64,000 nucleotides of DNA, from assembly GCF_900890705.1 (NCBI RefSeq), contig NZ_CAAHFH010000001.1, positions 1,240,001 to 1,304,000 on the forward strand. Direction: 5' to 3'. This stretch comes from Pontiella sulfatireligans (GTDB lineage Bacteria; Verrucomicrobiota; Kiritimatiellia; Kiritimatiellales; Pontiellaceae). The notes below the pieces were generated by a model, which worked only from the letters and a program-made list of their open reading frames with translations, made no database searches and had not been told where the DNA came from. The position numbers and the translations under genes were made by a program. The stretch's first letter is position 1. Each line of letters begins with the position of its first letter. Positions 42,803 to 52,220 of the stretch are shown piece after piece.

Positions 42803-45064
42803 TCAATTTCTTTTCGACACATACAGCAGTTTGACACCGAACGGCTCCATGGCGAAGTCGACCGGGTGCTGCTTCCCGGTGATCAGATCCCGGCATTCGG
42901 AGACAGATTCCAACTGGATCGAAGCGTTGCTTCTGCCGAGGTTTAGAATCAACAAACCGTGTCCGTTCCCTCCGGGAACCGTGCGCCAGACACAGCCTGG
43001 CGGGCCAACCTCGTTGGTCTCCCGGAGTTTGATCGCAGGCGCGATCCCGGCTGTTTCAAGGTGCTCGAGCAAGGTGTCGCCATCGGCTTTGGCAAGCCGT
43101 AGCAAGCGCCCCGCCTCCGCTTTGATAGGGGCAAGCGAACGGCCGTATTCATCTTTCACCAGGCATTCATCGCCAACCACCAAGAGCCTTCCACCCCTAG
43201 CCACATACTGCTCCAGCGCCTTTTGTTCGCCAGCCGTCACATGGTCGGCATAGGGCACGATAACCATTGGCCACTGTTGAATATCCTGATAATCTGCTTC
43301 GCCGAGAATTCCTTCCGTCACGAAACCAATCGGCATACCGCTATGGTACAGGCTCTTGTAGGTTTCGAAAAGCTTCCCCATATAGGAGCCGCCCTGAATC
43401 GCACTGGATTCAGAATAGAAAATCCTCACCCGTTTAGGCTGTTTCGCCATAGCGACCACCTGGGGCGCGAATGCATTCAGCTCCTTCATGGTGCGCCCGA
43501 AGGAATCCATCACAAGCGGCTGCATCAGCGCCGAAGCATAGAAGGCGCCCTGGAATTTTTTCGATACAGCACCATCCTTTGTTCGCCCCCAATACCAGGT
43601 ATTGTTCATCCCCGTTCCATGGAGATGAGCCAGCCACAGGGCACAGCGCACATATTCCGGAGGCATGTTTGGATCGCGAATATTCTGCTTGGACAAGGCA
43701 TGCCACTCGCTGTCATACACCAGCTTATCGGGACTGATGGAACGGAAAAAATCGAGCGGCATGGTCTGGTCGCGCCAATTGCAGGCATAACGATCCATCC
43801 ATGCCTCCTTCTTGCCGCCCTGCGAGGTGTTCATGACGCTCGCGTCGCAGCCGATGATCTCCTGCATGCGCAATAGTGCCTCGAAGTCCAGCCCATGGCA
43901 TCGGCAGCTTCCGGAAAATATTCCAGGGATCAGTTTAATTTGGGTTTTCGCATCCGGATCATGCTGCTGGATCTGCCGCTTCAGGAAACCGAACCAATCC
44001 GTGATGCGATCCATATTAAAACGGCACCAGTCGTACCAGATCGGCTTGCCGCGCAATGCGGCGTCAATGGGCACCTCGATGATGACCTCAGCAAAGGAAG
44101 CAAAGTCGGCACCCCAAAGCTGATTGAGCTCCTCGATCTTCCCATGCCGTTTTTCAAGCCACTCCCGAAACTTGGCCTTGGTCTTTTCAGAAACAGGCTC
44201 CGATCCCCAGCACGTCGTGCAGGTGTACCAATGCGGCTCGTTGGTGAGAAGATAGCCCGCTTGGCTGACCTTCCGCCCGGCAAACCGCGGAACCAGCCCG
44301 GCGAAAACATCGGCCCAGGCCTGTCGCGCGGCCGGATGATCCGTATCGAACCCGGTAAAATGGTGCTTGCCGTCGGTGATGTCCGGATATTTCTTTTTCA
44401 ACCAACCCGGCGCCCCGCTCTGCCCCATGAAAATATTGCCCAGCTTTTCGTCTTCGCTGGGATTGTAATATAGGACGGGTTCCTGCCCTTCACCTTTGAG
44501 ATTCGACAGCGAAATATAAATGTCGCCGATGTGGCCGAACGCGCGGTTGAGCTTTTCATCGTCGGGCTTCGCACAAAAATCGGAAGGAAAACCCGGACGC
44601 CCATTTTGGTGATAGTAACCCTCCTTTTCTTCCAAATCCGTCATATCGAGTTCAAAGGACGGGCGGCGTTTGATGTGCCTGTCGAGCACATCATTGAATT
44701 CCTTCTGGGCGGCATCCAGTGCTTCAATCACTTCGCCCAGCTGCTTATTTGGAAGCTCCTTCGCAAGGCGAGGCGCATCCTTGGCCGCCCGCCACCAACT
44801 CGTTTTTATAATCTCCTCAAGCTCCTCCGGATGAGTCCGATCCCATTCCGCCGCCTTGAGAAACAGCTCGGCCGTCGTGATGGTGACCAACTCGCGCTCG
44901 ACATCAACGTCCTTTCTTTGGGCACGGGTCGCGGCTGCGCGGAGAACATCGAGTTTCCGTTCCGCTTCACGGCGAAGCTCTGCATAATCCCGGCCGCCTT
45001 CCGCCAGAACAGCAGACGCACCAACCACAACCGCACTAACAAGTGCTATATACTTTATTTTCAT
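42803..45064 (-). CDS. GH42-like secreted hydrolase, putative beta-galactosidase
   Basis: 753 residues with a Sec signal (1-21) and a coiled N-terminal region (25-130, RREAERKLDVLRAAATRAQ). A TIM-barrel then shows LLTNEPHWY (near 275), where Glu would be the acid/base of clan GH-A, and YDSEWHAL (near 452), where Glu would be the nucleophile. A Rossmann-like domain follows (VIVPYADHVTAGEQKALEQYV, then GGRLLVV), as in the trimerisation domain of GH42, and a small C-terminal beta domain ends the chain. Family GH42 enzymes release beta-galactose; related clan GH-A families cannot be excluded. It is the last gene of the right-hand operon and lies downstream of the gene broken by the IS element, so its expression may be reduced. 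Confidence 0.75.
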   Translation of the reverse strand: MKIKYIALVSAVVVGASAVLAEGGRDYAELRREAERKLDVLRAAATRAQRKDVDVERELVTITTAELFLKAAEWDRTHPEELEEIIKTSWWRAAKDAPRLAKELPNKQLGEVIEALDAAQKEFNDVLDRHIKRRPSFELDMTDLEEKEGYYHQNGRPGFPSDFCAKPDDEKLNRAFGHIGDIYISLSNLKGEGQEPVLYYNPSEDEKLGNIFMGQSGAPGWLKKKYPDITDGKHHFTGFDTDHPAARQAWADVFAGLVPRFAGRKVSQAGYLLTNEPHWYTCTTCWGSEPVSEKTKAKFREWLEKRHGKIEELNQLWGADFASFAEVIIEVPIDAALRGKPIWYDWCRFNMDRITDWFGFLKRQIQQHDPDAKTQIKLIPGIFSGSCRCHGLDFEALLRMQEIIGCDASVMNTSQGGKKEAWMDRYACNWRDQTMPLDFFRSISPDKLVYDSEWHALSKQNIRDPNMPPEYVRCALWLAHLHGTGMNNTWYWGRTKDGAVSKKFQGAFYASALMQPLVMDSFGRTMKELNAFAPQVVAMAKQPKRVRIFYSESSAIQGGSYMGKLFETYKSLYHSGMPIGFVTEGILGEADYQDIQQWPMVIVPYADHVTAGEQKALEQYVARGGRLLVVGDECLVKDEYGRSLAPIKAEAGRLLRLAKADGDTLLEHLETAGIAPAIKLRETNEVGPPGCVWRTVPGGNGHGLLILNLGRSNASIQLESVSECRDLITGKQHPVDFAMEPFGVKLLYVSKRN

Positions 45065-45135
45065 AAAAATAGAATTCCCTGAATATTCAGTTTAAAAGGC
45101 GGATAGATTGCACCAGCATCTTCTTCCGCCCCCGA

Positions 45136-46063
45136 CTACTGGGCAAGCTCCCTTCTGAGGGCTTCGTAGATCGATCCCACACGTTGTGCCTTGGTGGTAA
45201 CATGTTCAACCGCACGTGTGCCAAGCCGGTCTTCCAATTGTTTCAGATAGAGGCTCCTGGGCTCTACGTGCTTTCCATGCGATTCATAGTGCCCCGGCTT
45301 GCGATCCTTGAAGCGCCCCCGGCTGATTCTGCCCGTGCAACCAATGGCATAGTTTTGTGCCGAGGGCGGCTCCTGAACACATATGGACGAGGTCTCGCAA
45401 TTCCAGAAAACCTGCAGTGCCCCCGCCCAGCCATGTCCGGAGCCCAAATTACCACGGTCCTGCGCATTGAATTGCCCTCCTTTGAGATTATCCCAGAGAA
45501 TGCCGACAGCCCAACGATGATGCGGCCCCGTATCGGCGTGCGTGTTGTCGGCAAGGCAATCCAGAAAAACGTTGGGCCCGCTGACCAGACTGCTGGTTGC
45601 CTCCGCGTGACGGGAGTGGTCGCTGTAGCAACGCTGAACCAAGCAATACTGACCGGAGACACAAAACGGGTAGCGTCGCCCGCCTATAATCAGAGAGACC
45701 GGTTTCAGACAGGCGCAATCCTGCACCGTAACAAACTTGGCGCTCCGCCCTAGATACACGCCATGGCTGAAGTGCACGGTGGTCACGTTCCGCACCCAGC
45801 TATGCTTGGAATTCAGCGTGATCCCGATCCACGCATGTACTTCATCACGGTCTTCCTTTCCTTTCTCATATTCGGAGACCAGTCTCAGATGCTCTATCCC
45901 CACCAAGATGGACCGACCATCCTCCTTGAATGGATAAACATAGCCGCCGCCATAGATGTCCTCCATCGCATTCATGACTGGAGCATCGATGGCGATACGG
46001 TTCCCCTTGACGGCCGTTATGCTTCGTTCGCAGTGGAGGTCATATTGCCCCGCACTCCACTGC
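45136..46063 (-). pseudogene. C-terminal part of a pectate-lyase-like protein, cut off by IS
   Basis: The minus strand is open from the IS junction at 46063 and reads WSAGQYDLHCERSITAVKG, then the beta-helix with KHSWVRNVTTVHFSHGVYL and VTVQDCACLKPVSLI, up to the stop at 45136. Joined to the fragment at 48521-49188, it restores a continuous reading (GTIKQ + WSAGQ). An ATG at 45975 could start a 279-residue product, but that product would lack a signal peptide and the first helix turns. The intact protein would have been an exported parallel beta-helix protein of about 530 residues in the GH/sulfatase operon. Confidence 0.88.
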
Positions 46064-46081
46064 CTGGTTCAAGTAAGCCGC
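46064..46081 (+). repeat. Left inverted repeat of IS91-like element
   Basis: CTGGTTCAAGTAAGCCGC, overlapping a GCCGC-TGC-GCGGC hairpin that ends at 46089. It pairs with 48455-48472. Confidence 0.8.
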
Positions 46082-46176
46082 TGCGCGGCAGTTAAACAAT
46101 CCCTGTTAATCATATAGCTTCCACTCTGAAAGAGGACGTATTCAGCGTCCTCATAACAGAGCGAAAGGAAGCTGAT

Positions 46177-47058
46177 ATGAACAACAAATTACAAAATAAG
46201 ATGATAGAGGACATGCAGCTGTGTGACTACAGCGATCGTACACAAAAATCATACTCGCGCGCGGTGCGCCAACTCTCCAACTTCTGGCATGTGCCGGCAG
46301 AGGAGATCGCGGAACAGCAGGTGCGTGAATATTTCCTGTATTGTAAAAATGACCAGGGCTGGAGTGCATCGACGATGCGCATTGCCTACAGCGGGATTAA
46401 GTTTTTCTATACCCACACTCTCCCGATGGACTGGGAGACGCTTCGGCTGCTGAAGATCAAGCGCCTGACTACGCCGCCGACGGTTCTTAGCATTAACGAG
46501 GTCCGCCTGATTCTGGGCGCGGCACGTACGCCTCAGGCCCGCGCGTTTCTGGCCACGGTGTATTCGTGCGGCCTGCGTCTGCAGGAGGCACTGAACCTTA
46601 CGGTTCATGATATCTGCAAAGAACGCATGACACTCCATGTCCGCCAGGGCAAGGGCGGGAAGGACCGCTATATTCCTTTGCCGAAATCCACCTATAATCT
46701 GTTGGTTGAATATTGGAAAACACATCGTAATAAAGCCCTGCTTTTCCCGGCGCTTGGCCGTGATGGTAAAAAGGGACGCACGGCGACCACGCCCATGGCC
46801 CGCTCGTCGGTTCAGCAAATGATGCGCCGGATTCTTAAAGAGCTCCCCAAGATAAAAAAACACGCTACGCTTCATACGCTGCGGCACTCCTATGCCACGC
46901 ATCTGATCGAGGCGGGCGTTAACCTGCGCATTGTTCAGCAGTATCTCGGTCACAGCTCCCTTGAAACCACCATGATCTATCTTCATGTCACCGACATGGG
47001 CAACAGTGATGCCGCCGCGCGCATCAACCGCCTGATGGGAGGGCTCGACGATGCCTAA
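46177..47058 (+). CDS. Tyrosine recombinase of the IS91-like element
   Basis: 293 residues, phage-integrase family. The N-terminal SAM-like core-binding domain (1-90) includes LCDYSDRTQKSYSRAVRQL. The catalytic domain contains Arg in SCGLRLQEALNL (near 132), HTLRHSYATH (near 233, His-x-x-Arg), LGHSS, and the nucleophile Tyr in TTMIYLHV (near 268), so all key residues are present and the enzyme should be active. GAAAGGAAG lies before the ATG. Its reading frame overlaps the transposase start by 8 bases, which suggests translational coupling. Its role in this type of element, whether resolving intermediates or helping target choice, is not settled. Confidence 0.92.
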   Translation: MNNKLQNKMIEDMQLCDYSDRTQKSYSRAVRQLSNFWHVPAEEIAEQQVREYFLYCKNDQGWSASTMRIAYSGIKFFYTHTLPMDWETLRLLKIKRLTTPPTVLSINEVRLILGAARTPQARAFLATVYSCGLRLQEALNLTVHDICKERMTLHVRQGKGGKDRYIPLPKSTYNLLVEYWKTHRNKALLFPALGRDGKKGRTATTPMARSSVQQMMRRILKELPKIKKHATLHTLRHSYATHLIEAGVNLRIVQQYLGHSSLETTMIYLHVTDMGNSDAAARINRLMGGLDDA

Positions 47059-48133
47059 TCCCATTCAGAACCTTTTCCAGACTCACGGCGCGGCCTATCT
47101 TGCGCGCTTCGGTGCGGACATGCCCTCAAATCATCGGAAGGTGATCCGGGCTATCCGCAACTGCGGCACCGGTGCTTTCGGCCAACATTCATTTTCGTGC
47201 GACGGTTGCGGCGAAAGCCACTATGCCGACAGCTCCTGCGGCAACCGGCACTGTCCGACCTGCCAGGCCGGAAAGTCGGATGAGTGGTTGATCAAGCAGC
47301 TTGAGAAGGCGCTGCCGGTTAATTATTTCATGATCACCTTCACCGTGCCCAAGGAACTCCGCTCGCTGATCCGGTCCAACCAAAAGGCGGCTTATTCCGC
47401 GCTCTTCAAAGCGGCCTCCGGCGCTCTGAAAAAGCTGGCGAAAGATCCGCGCTTTGTCGGATGTGAAACCGCCGGGTTTACCGGCATCCTGCACACGTGG
47501 ACGCGACAGCTTGAATACCATCCGCACGTGCACTTCATCGTGCCCGGCGGCGGGCTCTCAAAAGACGAGACCGAATGGAAAAGCTCCGGTGCTGAGTTTT
47601 ATATCCATGGCAAACCGCTCTCGATAATCTACCGCGCCAAGTTCATGGAGCTGCTCAAACAAGAAGGGCTCGCCGCGCCGCCGTGCGTGTGGAACCCCGA
47701 CTGGGTTGTCGATGTCCGCAACGTCGGCAACGGCCAGCGGGCGCTCAAGTATCTCGCGCAATATGTCTTTCGCGTGGCCATCGCGCCGAGCCGAATCATC
47801 CGCGTGGCCGACGGCGAGGTGACCTTCAAATACAAACCTTCCGGTTCCAAAGCCTGGAAAACAATGAGCCTCAAGATTTTCGAGTTCATGCGGCGCTATC
47901 TTCAGCACGTCCTGCCGCACGGGTTCATGAAGGTGCGGCACTACGGATTCCTCGCGTCCAACTGCCGCGTACCGCTCGAGCGGATTCGCGAACTCATCTG
48001 CGCGCTCTATGAGATTCTTGTCGAGTTGCTGCCCCCCGGGAAACCACCGCACCGTAAACCCTGGAAATGCAAAACCTGCGGCGGTCTCATTCGCTGGCGT
48101 GAGTTTATCCCGTGTCCGCGCGGCACGGGCTAG
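47051..48133 (+). CDS. IS91-family HUH transposase
   Basis: 360 residues. A Cys-rich zinc-binding region (about 50-75, CDGCGES, CGNRHCPTCQ) is followed by the HUH metal site YHPHVHFIVPGGG (near 157). The catalytic Tyr region YLAQYVFRVAIAPSRI is near 235. A second C-x-x-C (CKTCGG) lies close to the end. The enzyme nicks one DNA strand and moves the element by rolling-circle-like transposition. The length is a little below that of typical IS91 transposases, but the chain has both zinc regions and ends with a normal stop, so it looks intact. Confidence 0.93.
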   Translation: MPNPIQNLFQTHGAAYLARFGADMPSNHRKVIRAIRNCGTGAFGQHSFSCDGCGESHYADSSCGNRHCPTCQAGKSDEWLIKQLEKALPVNYFMITFTVPKELRSLIRSNQKAAYSALFKAASGALKKLAKDPRFVGCETAGFTGILHTWTRQLEYHPHVHFIVPGGGLSKDETEWKSSGAEFYIHGKPLSIIYRAKFMELLKQEGLAAPPCVWNPDWVVDVRNVGNGQRALKYLAQYVFRVAIAPSRIIRVADGEVTFKYKPSGSKAWKTMSLKIFEFMRRYLQHVLPHGFMKVRHYGFLASNCRVPLERIRELICALYEILVELLPPGKPPHRKPWKCKTCGGLIRWREFIPCPRGTG

Positions 48134-48187
48134 TAGACCGACTGTTTCAGCCCGCAGCCGGGACGGCCGCGACACGATAAAGGCCTC

Positions 48188-48210
48188 CCGCTTCCAAGCT
48201 TTGGAAGCGG
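48188..48210 (+). terminator. Perfect hairpin in right part of the IS element
   Basis: CCGCTTCCAA pairs with TTGGAAGCGG around a three-base loop, 54 bases after the transposase stop. It may end transcription or form part of the replication terminus. No T tract follows. Confidence 0.5.
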
Positions 48211-48454
48211 CAACGCAGCGGTCTGTCCAGACGTTTGAAAAATGGAAAAACAGTCGAAATTCAGGATAAAAAAAGAGAGAAAGAAGCTCGGAAAACGATA
48301 CCTGCACTCGCAGGCATCCTCTTTTCCTCATAACGAATAACGAATAACCGATACCAGCGGCAAAGCCGCTTAAGCATTGCCCTATATATAAGGGGGCCCC
48401 TTCCTCCACGGATGATCAAGCGCGTCTCCGACGCTTTAATCATGCCGCCTCTCC
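48211..48454. other. Non-coding right arm of the IS element
   Basis: About 240 bases with no supported gene. Contains a short direct repeat (ACGAATA, twice near 48332) and ends at the right inverted repeat. Confidence 0.4.
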
Positions 48455-48472
48455 GCAGCTTACATGAACCTG
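48455..48472 (-). repeat. Right inverted repeat of IS91-like element
   Basis: Read inward it is CAGGTTCATGTAAGCTGC, matching the left end except at three positions. Confidence 0.8.
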
Positions 48473-48520
48473 ACAATGATGCTGATCGTTCCCTTCGTGC
48501 CTCAGTACAGATCACTTCAT

Positions 48521-49188
48521 TGCTTTATTGTTCCTTCCCGTTCGACAATCTGGTCCATCTTGAGGTCACGGATCCATTCCTTCGTGCTTGGTCGGTGCAC
48601 AATGATTGAGTCACCAACGTCGAGTCCACGGGTTGATTCCACGGGAAACGACATGGCACCCCTAGGGACATATGAATCCGTAATCCTATGGCGACGGTCT
48701 TTGTATTCGACGATGTCTTTCCCGCGAACCACATTGAACAGGCTGCGTTGCTTTTTCCCCGTAGCCAGGATGGTTGTGCCGTCCGGCGTCTGTCCTTCGC
48801 CACGGATGACAACGCCCGAAGCTTCAATCCTGAGTGTGCCGGACACCCGGAAAACACCGCGTTTCAACAGCAGCGCGCCACGCACCCCGTTACGGCCCGC
48901 CGGATACATCGACAATTTGTCGATGGCCGCCTGGATGCGGGCTGTATCGTCCCTGCTCCCCGGCAACGGACCGAGAGTGAGGCGTATCGGTATATTGGGG
49001 ATTGAAACTCCCCCTCGACCGAATCCGGCCCGGGAGAAATCAGGAATACGATTTCCTTTTTCATCCTGCGCGCAAACCAATTTACCATCGGTGCCCAAGG
49101 ACACCAACGGCTGTGCATCGGCAGCCATGGCCAATTCCCGACCACAGGCAAGAAAAAACAAGATTGCTGTTGTAACTGTATTTCCCAT
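48521..49188 (-). pseudogene. N-terminal part of a pectate-lyase-like protein, cut off by IS
   Basis: Starts at the ATG at 49188 (GGAAA upstream) with a signal peptide (MGNTVTTAILFFLACGRELAMA). It continues through RIQAAIDKLSMYPAG and GALLLKRGVFRVSGTLRIE, the usual entry into a Pectate_lyase_3-like beta-helix. It stays in frame to EGTIKQ and then meets a stop one base pair beyond the IS junction region (48517). About 220 residues remain, too few to close the helix, so the product is probably not functional. The rest is at 45136-46063. Confidence 0.88.
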
Positions 49189-49265
49189 ATTTCCACAGAC
49201 TGTCGCGAGCAAGCGCCTTCTCTTTCCCGAGTTTTTTCAAAACACCCGCATGCCGAACCAAATGG

Positions 49266-52142
49266 TTAAAAACGGAACAACACGGATCCTTTCAGCGGTC
49301 CCTCGAAAGCGGTCAACGGATTCGCCTTGGGACCAAACTCCTTGGCCGGCCTCCACTTTGAACCCACGGGCGAAATAATATCGAAGACATAGAGGCCGCC
49401 GGTCTTGGGGTACGACCAGAGCGCGTGAACGGCGATATCGCTGTTCTTCGGGCGCAGCACCCCCAGGAAACGGTCCTCATCGGCCAAGCCAACGGTAAAG
49501 CTCCCGGACACTGTATCGATGCGCATCCAGCGGACGTCTTTAAAGATGCCCTTGAAAGCAGGGAGTTCCCAGACCTCCCCGGGGATGCCGTCATTATATC
49601 CATTGCTCCACCGGCCGTATTCCGGGCCTTCGAGGCGGTTTTTCCAAACGCGTGCCAGACCGCCGCCCAGCCATGTTTTCCCTTTAACGGGAGCCTCATC
49701 AAGATCGAAGCCGATGCCCAGGTAGTTATATTGGTCAGCAGGAACCATGTAGTCATAGTCAAGCTGCAGAATGCCGCCGGGCTTGACCGTCCAGCGGATC
49801 TTGCTTCCGTTCTCCGATTGCGCTGCGATGACCTGGTTCTTGTCTTCAGCGAAAGACCTGGCGCTCCAATTGCCAAGCGGCATCTTAACCTTGCCCGTTT
49901 TCACGCTGATTGCGCGATCAACGTTCAAAAAATCCGGCAGCGCCTTTTTTGCGGCCGTGGAGCGGCCATCCGCCTTTTCCAGAATCTTATCCTTGGCCGC
50001 ATAAATGTGCGGACCGTTGCCGAAAGGCAATGCTTTGCCGCCCTTCACAACCGATTTCAGCGTGCCACGCTCAGGATCAAAACTAAAAACCGTATCGCCG
50101 GAAGTCACCTCGAACGTGTTGGCGGAGACGCTGCCGACTCCTTCCGGGAAGGTCTTCGCGAGCGTCGCCTTGCGGGATTCAATCGGCCATGTCCAGGACA
50201 TGATTTCCTCGCCGCGATGGTTAATGGCCTTCAAGCGGAGAGCTTCAGTCGCCTGCCACGTTGAGGGAAGCGGAAGCTTGAGAGTGCCGCTAGCGCCGCC
50301 CGGTGCGACCGCCGGGCCAGCCAGCTTGCCAGCCGTCACGATCTGTTCCTGGTCTTCGGAGAAATTCAACAACTGCCACTCAAACGCGCACTGGTCGAGC
50401 GAAGTGAATAGATAATGGTTGCTGACGGGAATCCGGCCATCGAAGCCGTCAGCAATCTTTTCAAAATCGATCCGCACCGGCGAAAAGACCTCGCGAACCG
50501 TCGCGCAGGAACCTTCCTTTTGACGGTAGGGCCCCACGATGCCATCGGGATCCTGGTTGCCCGCGGCATCCAGCACGCCATCCTGATCCGTACGGACGAT
50601 CGCACCATCGGCCCAGGCCCAGATTGCAAGACCGCCGCCAACCGGACTTTGGCGAATCAGGCGCATGTATTCGGCTAGGTTTGCGCCACCGCCACCGTCA
50701 TACATGGCGTGAATGGTTTCACCGGACATGACCACATGCGTACCCCCTCCAAGACGCTTTACCAGATCACCGTAAGAGGGGTAGAAACGCGTATCCACCG
50801 CTTGGTCGCCAAGCACATCGACCCCCGGCACCTTGGGATGCTTGCGCATATGGTTCCACACAACCGGACGTTCCTGCGGATCCCATTTATGATATTCAAC
50901 ACTCAACTTCGGATTACCACCGGCATGGTTACCGTTGCTCCAAATGACCAGACTGGGATGATTTACATCCTTCTGAACCATCGCACGAACCAGCTCCTTG
51001 CCGGGTTCGGTCGGCATCGGAGAAACCCATCCGCTCAACTCGGAGCTGGCAATCATGCCCAGCTCGTCGCACGCATCGTAGAAGTGGCTGTCCGGCGGAT
51101 AGTGCACGCAGCGGAAAAAATTAATGTTCATTTCACGGGCCAGCTTGACGTCGGCAAAGCTCTGGGCACGGGACACCGTACGTCCCGTGGTCGGCCAAAA
51201 GCAGTGGCGTGCAACGCCGTTGAGAATGACGCGTTGCCCATTGAGGAAAAAGCCCTTGCCCGGCCGAACCTCGAAGGTGCGAAATCCAAAACGCTCTGTC
51301 TCGGAATGAACCACGGCATTGTTGTTCAGCAACTCCACCCGGACATGATAAAGATTCGGATATTCAGTTGACCATAGCTTCGCATCAGGAAACGTTGCGG
51401 ATAGTTTCGTCACACCGTCGCCCTGCACGGCCGCAGCCATCATCGGCTTGCCTACCGGCTGGCCATCGGGATCGAGCAGTTGCGCGCGGACAGAATCTCC
51501 TTCCGCAATATTCTTCCCGTAGGCCTGCACTTCCAGCAGGCCATCCATTGTACCGTTGACAGCCACCTTCTGAAGATATTCCTGCGGGACAATCTTCAAG
51601 AAGACCGGCCGGAAAATGCCGCCGAACATCCAGTAGTCCCCCCTCCGTTCGGCCTTCGTGAGCCTGGCATTGGAGGAGACTTCATCAACCGCAACCTCCA
51701 GCAGATTGGATTTCCCAAAATTCACTTTATCCGTGATGTCATACGAAAACCGGTAATAACCTCCGTGGTGCGTGGGCCCCGCGCTCTTGCCGTTGACCTT
51801 TACATCCGTCATGACCATGACCCCATCGAAAACAAGCAGCACACGCTGCCCCTTCAAATCGGGCCCGAGCGAAAACTCAACCTTGTATTCGGCTTTGTTT
51901 GGATGCTGGTCTTGCCCGGTATAGTAGGTGCCGAACCCTTCCTGCTGCCAGCAGGACGGAACACGGATCGTCGACCAGACCCCGCCGCCACGTGCGCCCT
52001 CTTCCATCAGGAACTGCCACGGCACCGCATTCTCAGGTCCTTCCCCCGACAGATAGATGGTTTTTGTTTCAACGGCAGATGCCGCCGAGATCATCACGCT
52101 TGCGGCAGCCGCCATGTACATTAAGTTGATTCGTTTTCTCAT
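49266..52142 (-). CDS. GH2-family protein with altered acid/base motif
   Basis: 958 residues from the ATG at 52142, with GGAG upstream. Signal (1-22), then the sugar-binding jelly roll (PSCWQQEGFGTYYTGQDQHP, VKVNGKSAGPTHHGGYYRF), an Ig-like domain, and the TIM barrel (FLNGQRVILNGVARHCFW, NINFFRCVHYPPDS). The normal GH2 acid/base motif is S-L-G-N-E; here it reads WSNGNHAGG (near 402), with His where Glu is expected. The nucleophile region MSGETIHAM keeps a Glu (near 473). A large C-terminal domain follows. GH2 enzymes act on beta-galactosides, glucuronides or mannosides. This one is either an unusual subfamily with another acid, or inactive. Sits 78 bases after the GH36 gene in the operon. Confidence 0.82.
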   Translation of the reverse strand: MRKRINLMYMAAAASVMISAASAVETKTIYLSGEGPENAVPWQFLMEEGARGGGVWSTIRVPSCWQQEGFGTYYTGQDQHPNKAEYKVEFSLGPDLKGQRVLLVFDGVMVMTDVKVNGKSAGPTHHGGYYRFSYDITDKVNFGKSNLLEVAVDEVSSNARLTKAERRGDYWMFGGIFRPVFLKIVPQEYLQKVAVNGTMDGLLEVQAYGKNIAEGDSVRAQLLDPDGQPVGKPMMAAAVQGDGVTKLSATFPDAKLWSTEYPNLYHVRVELLNNNAVVHSETERFGFRTFEVRPGKGFFLNGQRVILNGVARHCFWPTTGRTVSRAQSFADVKLAREMNINFFRCVHYPPDSHFYDACDELGMIASSELSGWVSPMPTEPGKELVRAMVQKDVNHPSLVIWSNGNHAGGNPKLSVEYHKWDPQERPVVWNHMRKHPKVPGVDVLGDQAVDTRFYPSYGDLVKRLGGGTHVVMSGETIHAMYDGGGGANLAEYMRLIRQSPVGGGLAIWAWADGAIVRTDQDGVLDAAGNQDPDGIVGPYRQKEGSCATVREVFSPVRIDFEKIADGFDGRIPVSNHYLFTSLDQCAFEWQLLNFSEDQEQIVTAGKLAGPAVAPGGASGTLKLPLPSTWQATEALRLKAINHRGEEIMSWTWPIESRKATLAKTFPEGVGSVSANTFEVTSGDTVFSFDPERGTLKSVVKGGKALPFGNGPHIYAAKDKILEKADGRSTAAKKALPDFLNVDRAISVKTGKVKMPLGNWSARSFAEDKNQVIAAQSENGSKIRWTVKPGGILQLDYDYMVPADQYNYLGIGFDLDEAPVKGKTWLGGGLARVWKNRLEGPEYGRWSNGYNDGIPGEVWELPAFKGIFKDVRWMRIDTVSGSFTVGLADEDRFLGVLRPKNSDIAVHALWSYPKTGGLYVFDIISPVGSKWRPAKEFGPKANPLTAFEGPLKGSVLFRF

Positions 52143-52220
52143 TATCCGCTTCTCCGTTAAAAAAAAATTGGTGCACAATATGAATTCCAAATCAGAATCT
52201 GCTGACTTCCTTCACATTCT

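Larger units (their letters stand above)
46064..48520 (+). mobile_element. IS91-like insertion element with tyrosine recombinase gene
   Basis: About 2.46 kb on the plus strand, inserted in a minus-strand lyase gene. It carries a tyrosine recombinase and, overlapping by 8 bases, an IS91-type HUH transposase. Ends: GGTTCAAGTAAGCCGC at 46066-46081 and its inverted counterpart at 48455-48470 (GGTTCATGTAAGCTGC read inward). Hairpins lie inside the left end (GAGGACG/CGTCCTC, 46132-46152) and the right end (48188-48210). The left junction is at the inverted repeat, but on the right 48 more bases separate the repeat from the interrupted gene. The triplet TGC is present at both junctions (46061-46063 and 48521-48523). 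Some IS91-family members are known to carry a recombinase gene before the transposase. Confidence 0.85.

Noticed and set aside
46061..48523. TGC at both IS junctions as a true target-site duplication
   Set aside because: Three bases can match by chance and IS91-type elements usually make no duplication; recorded only as an observation.
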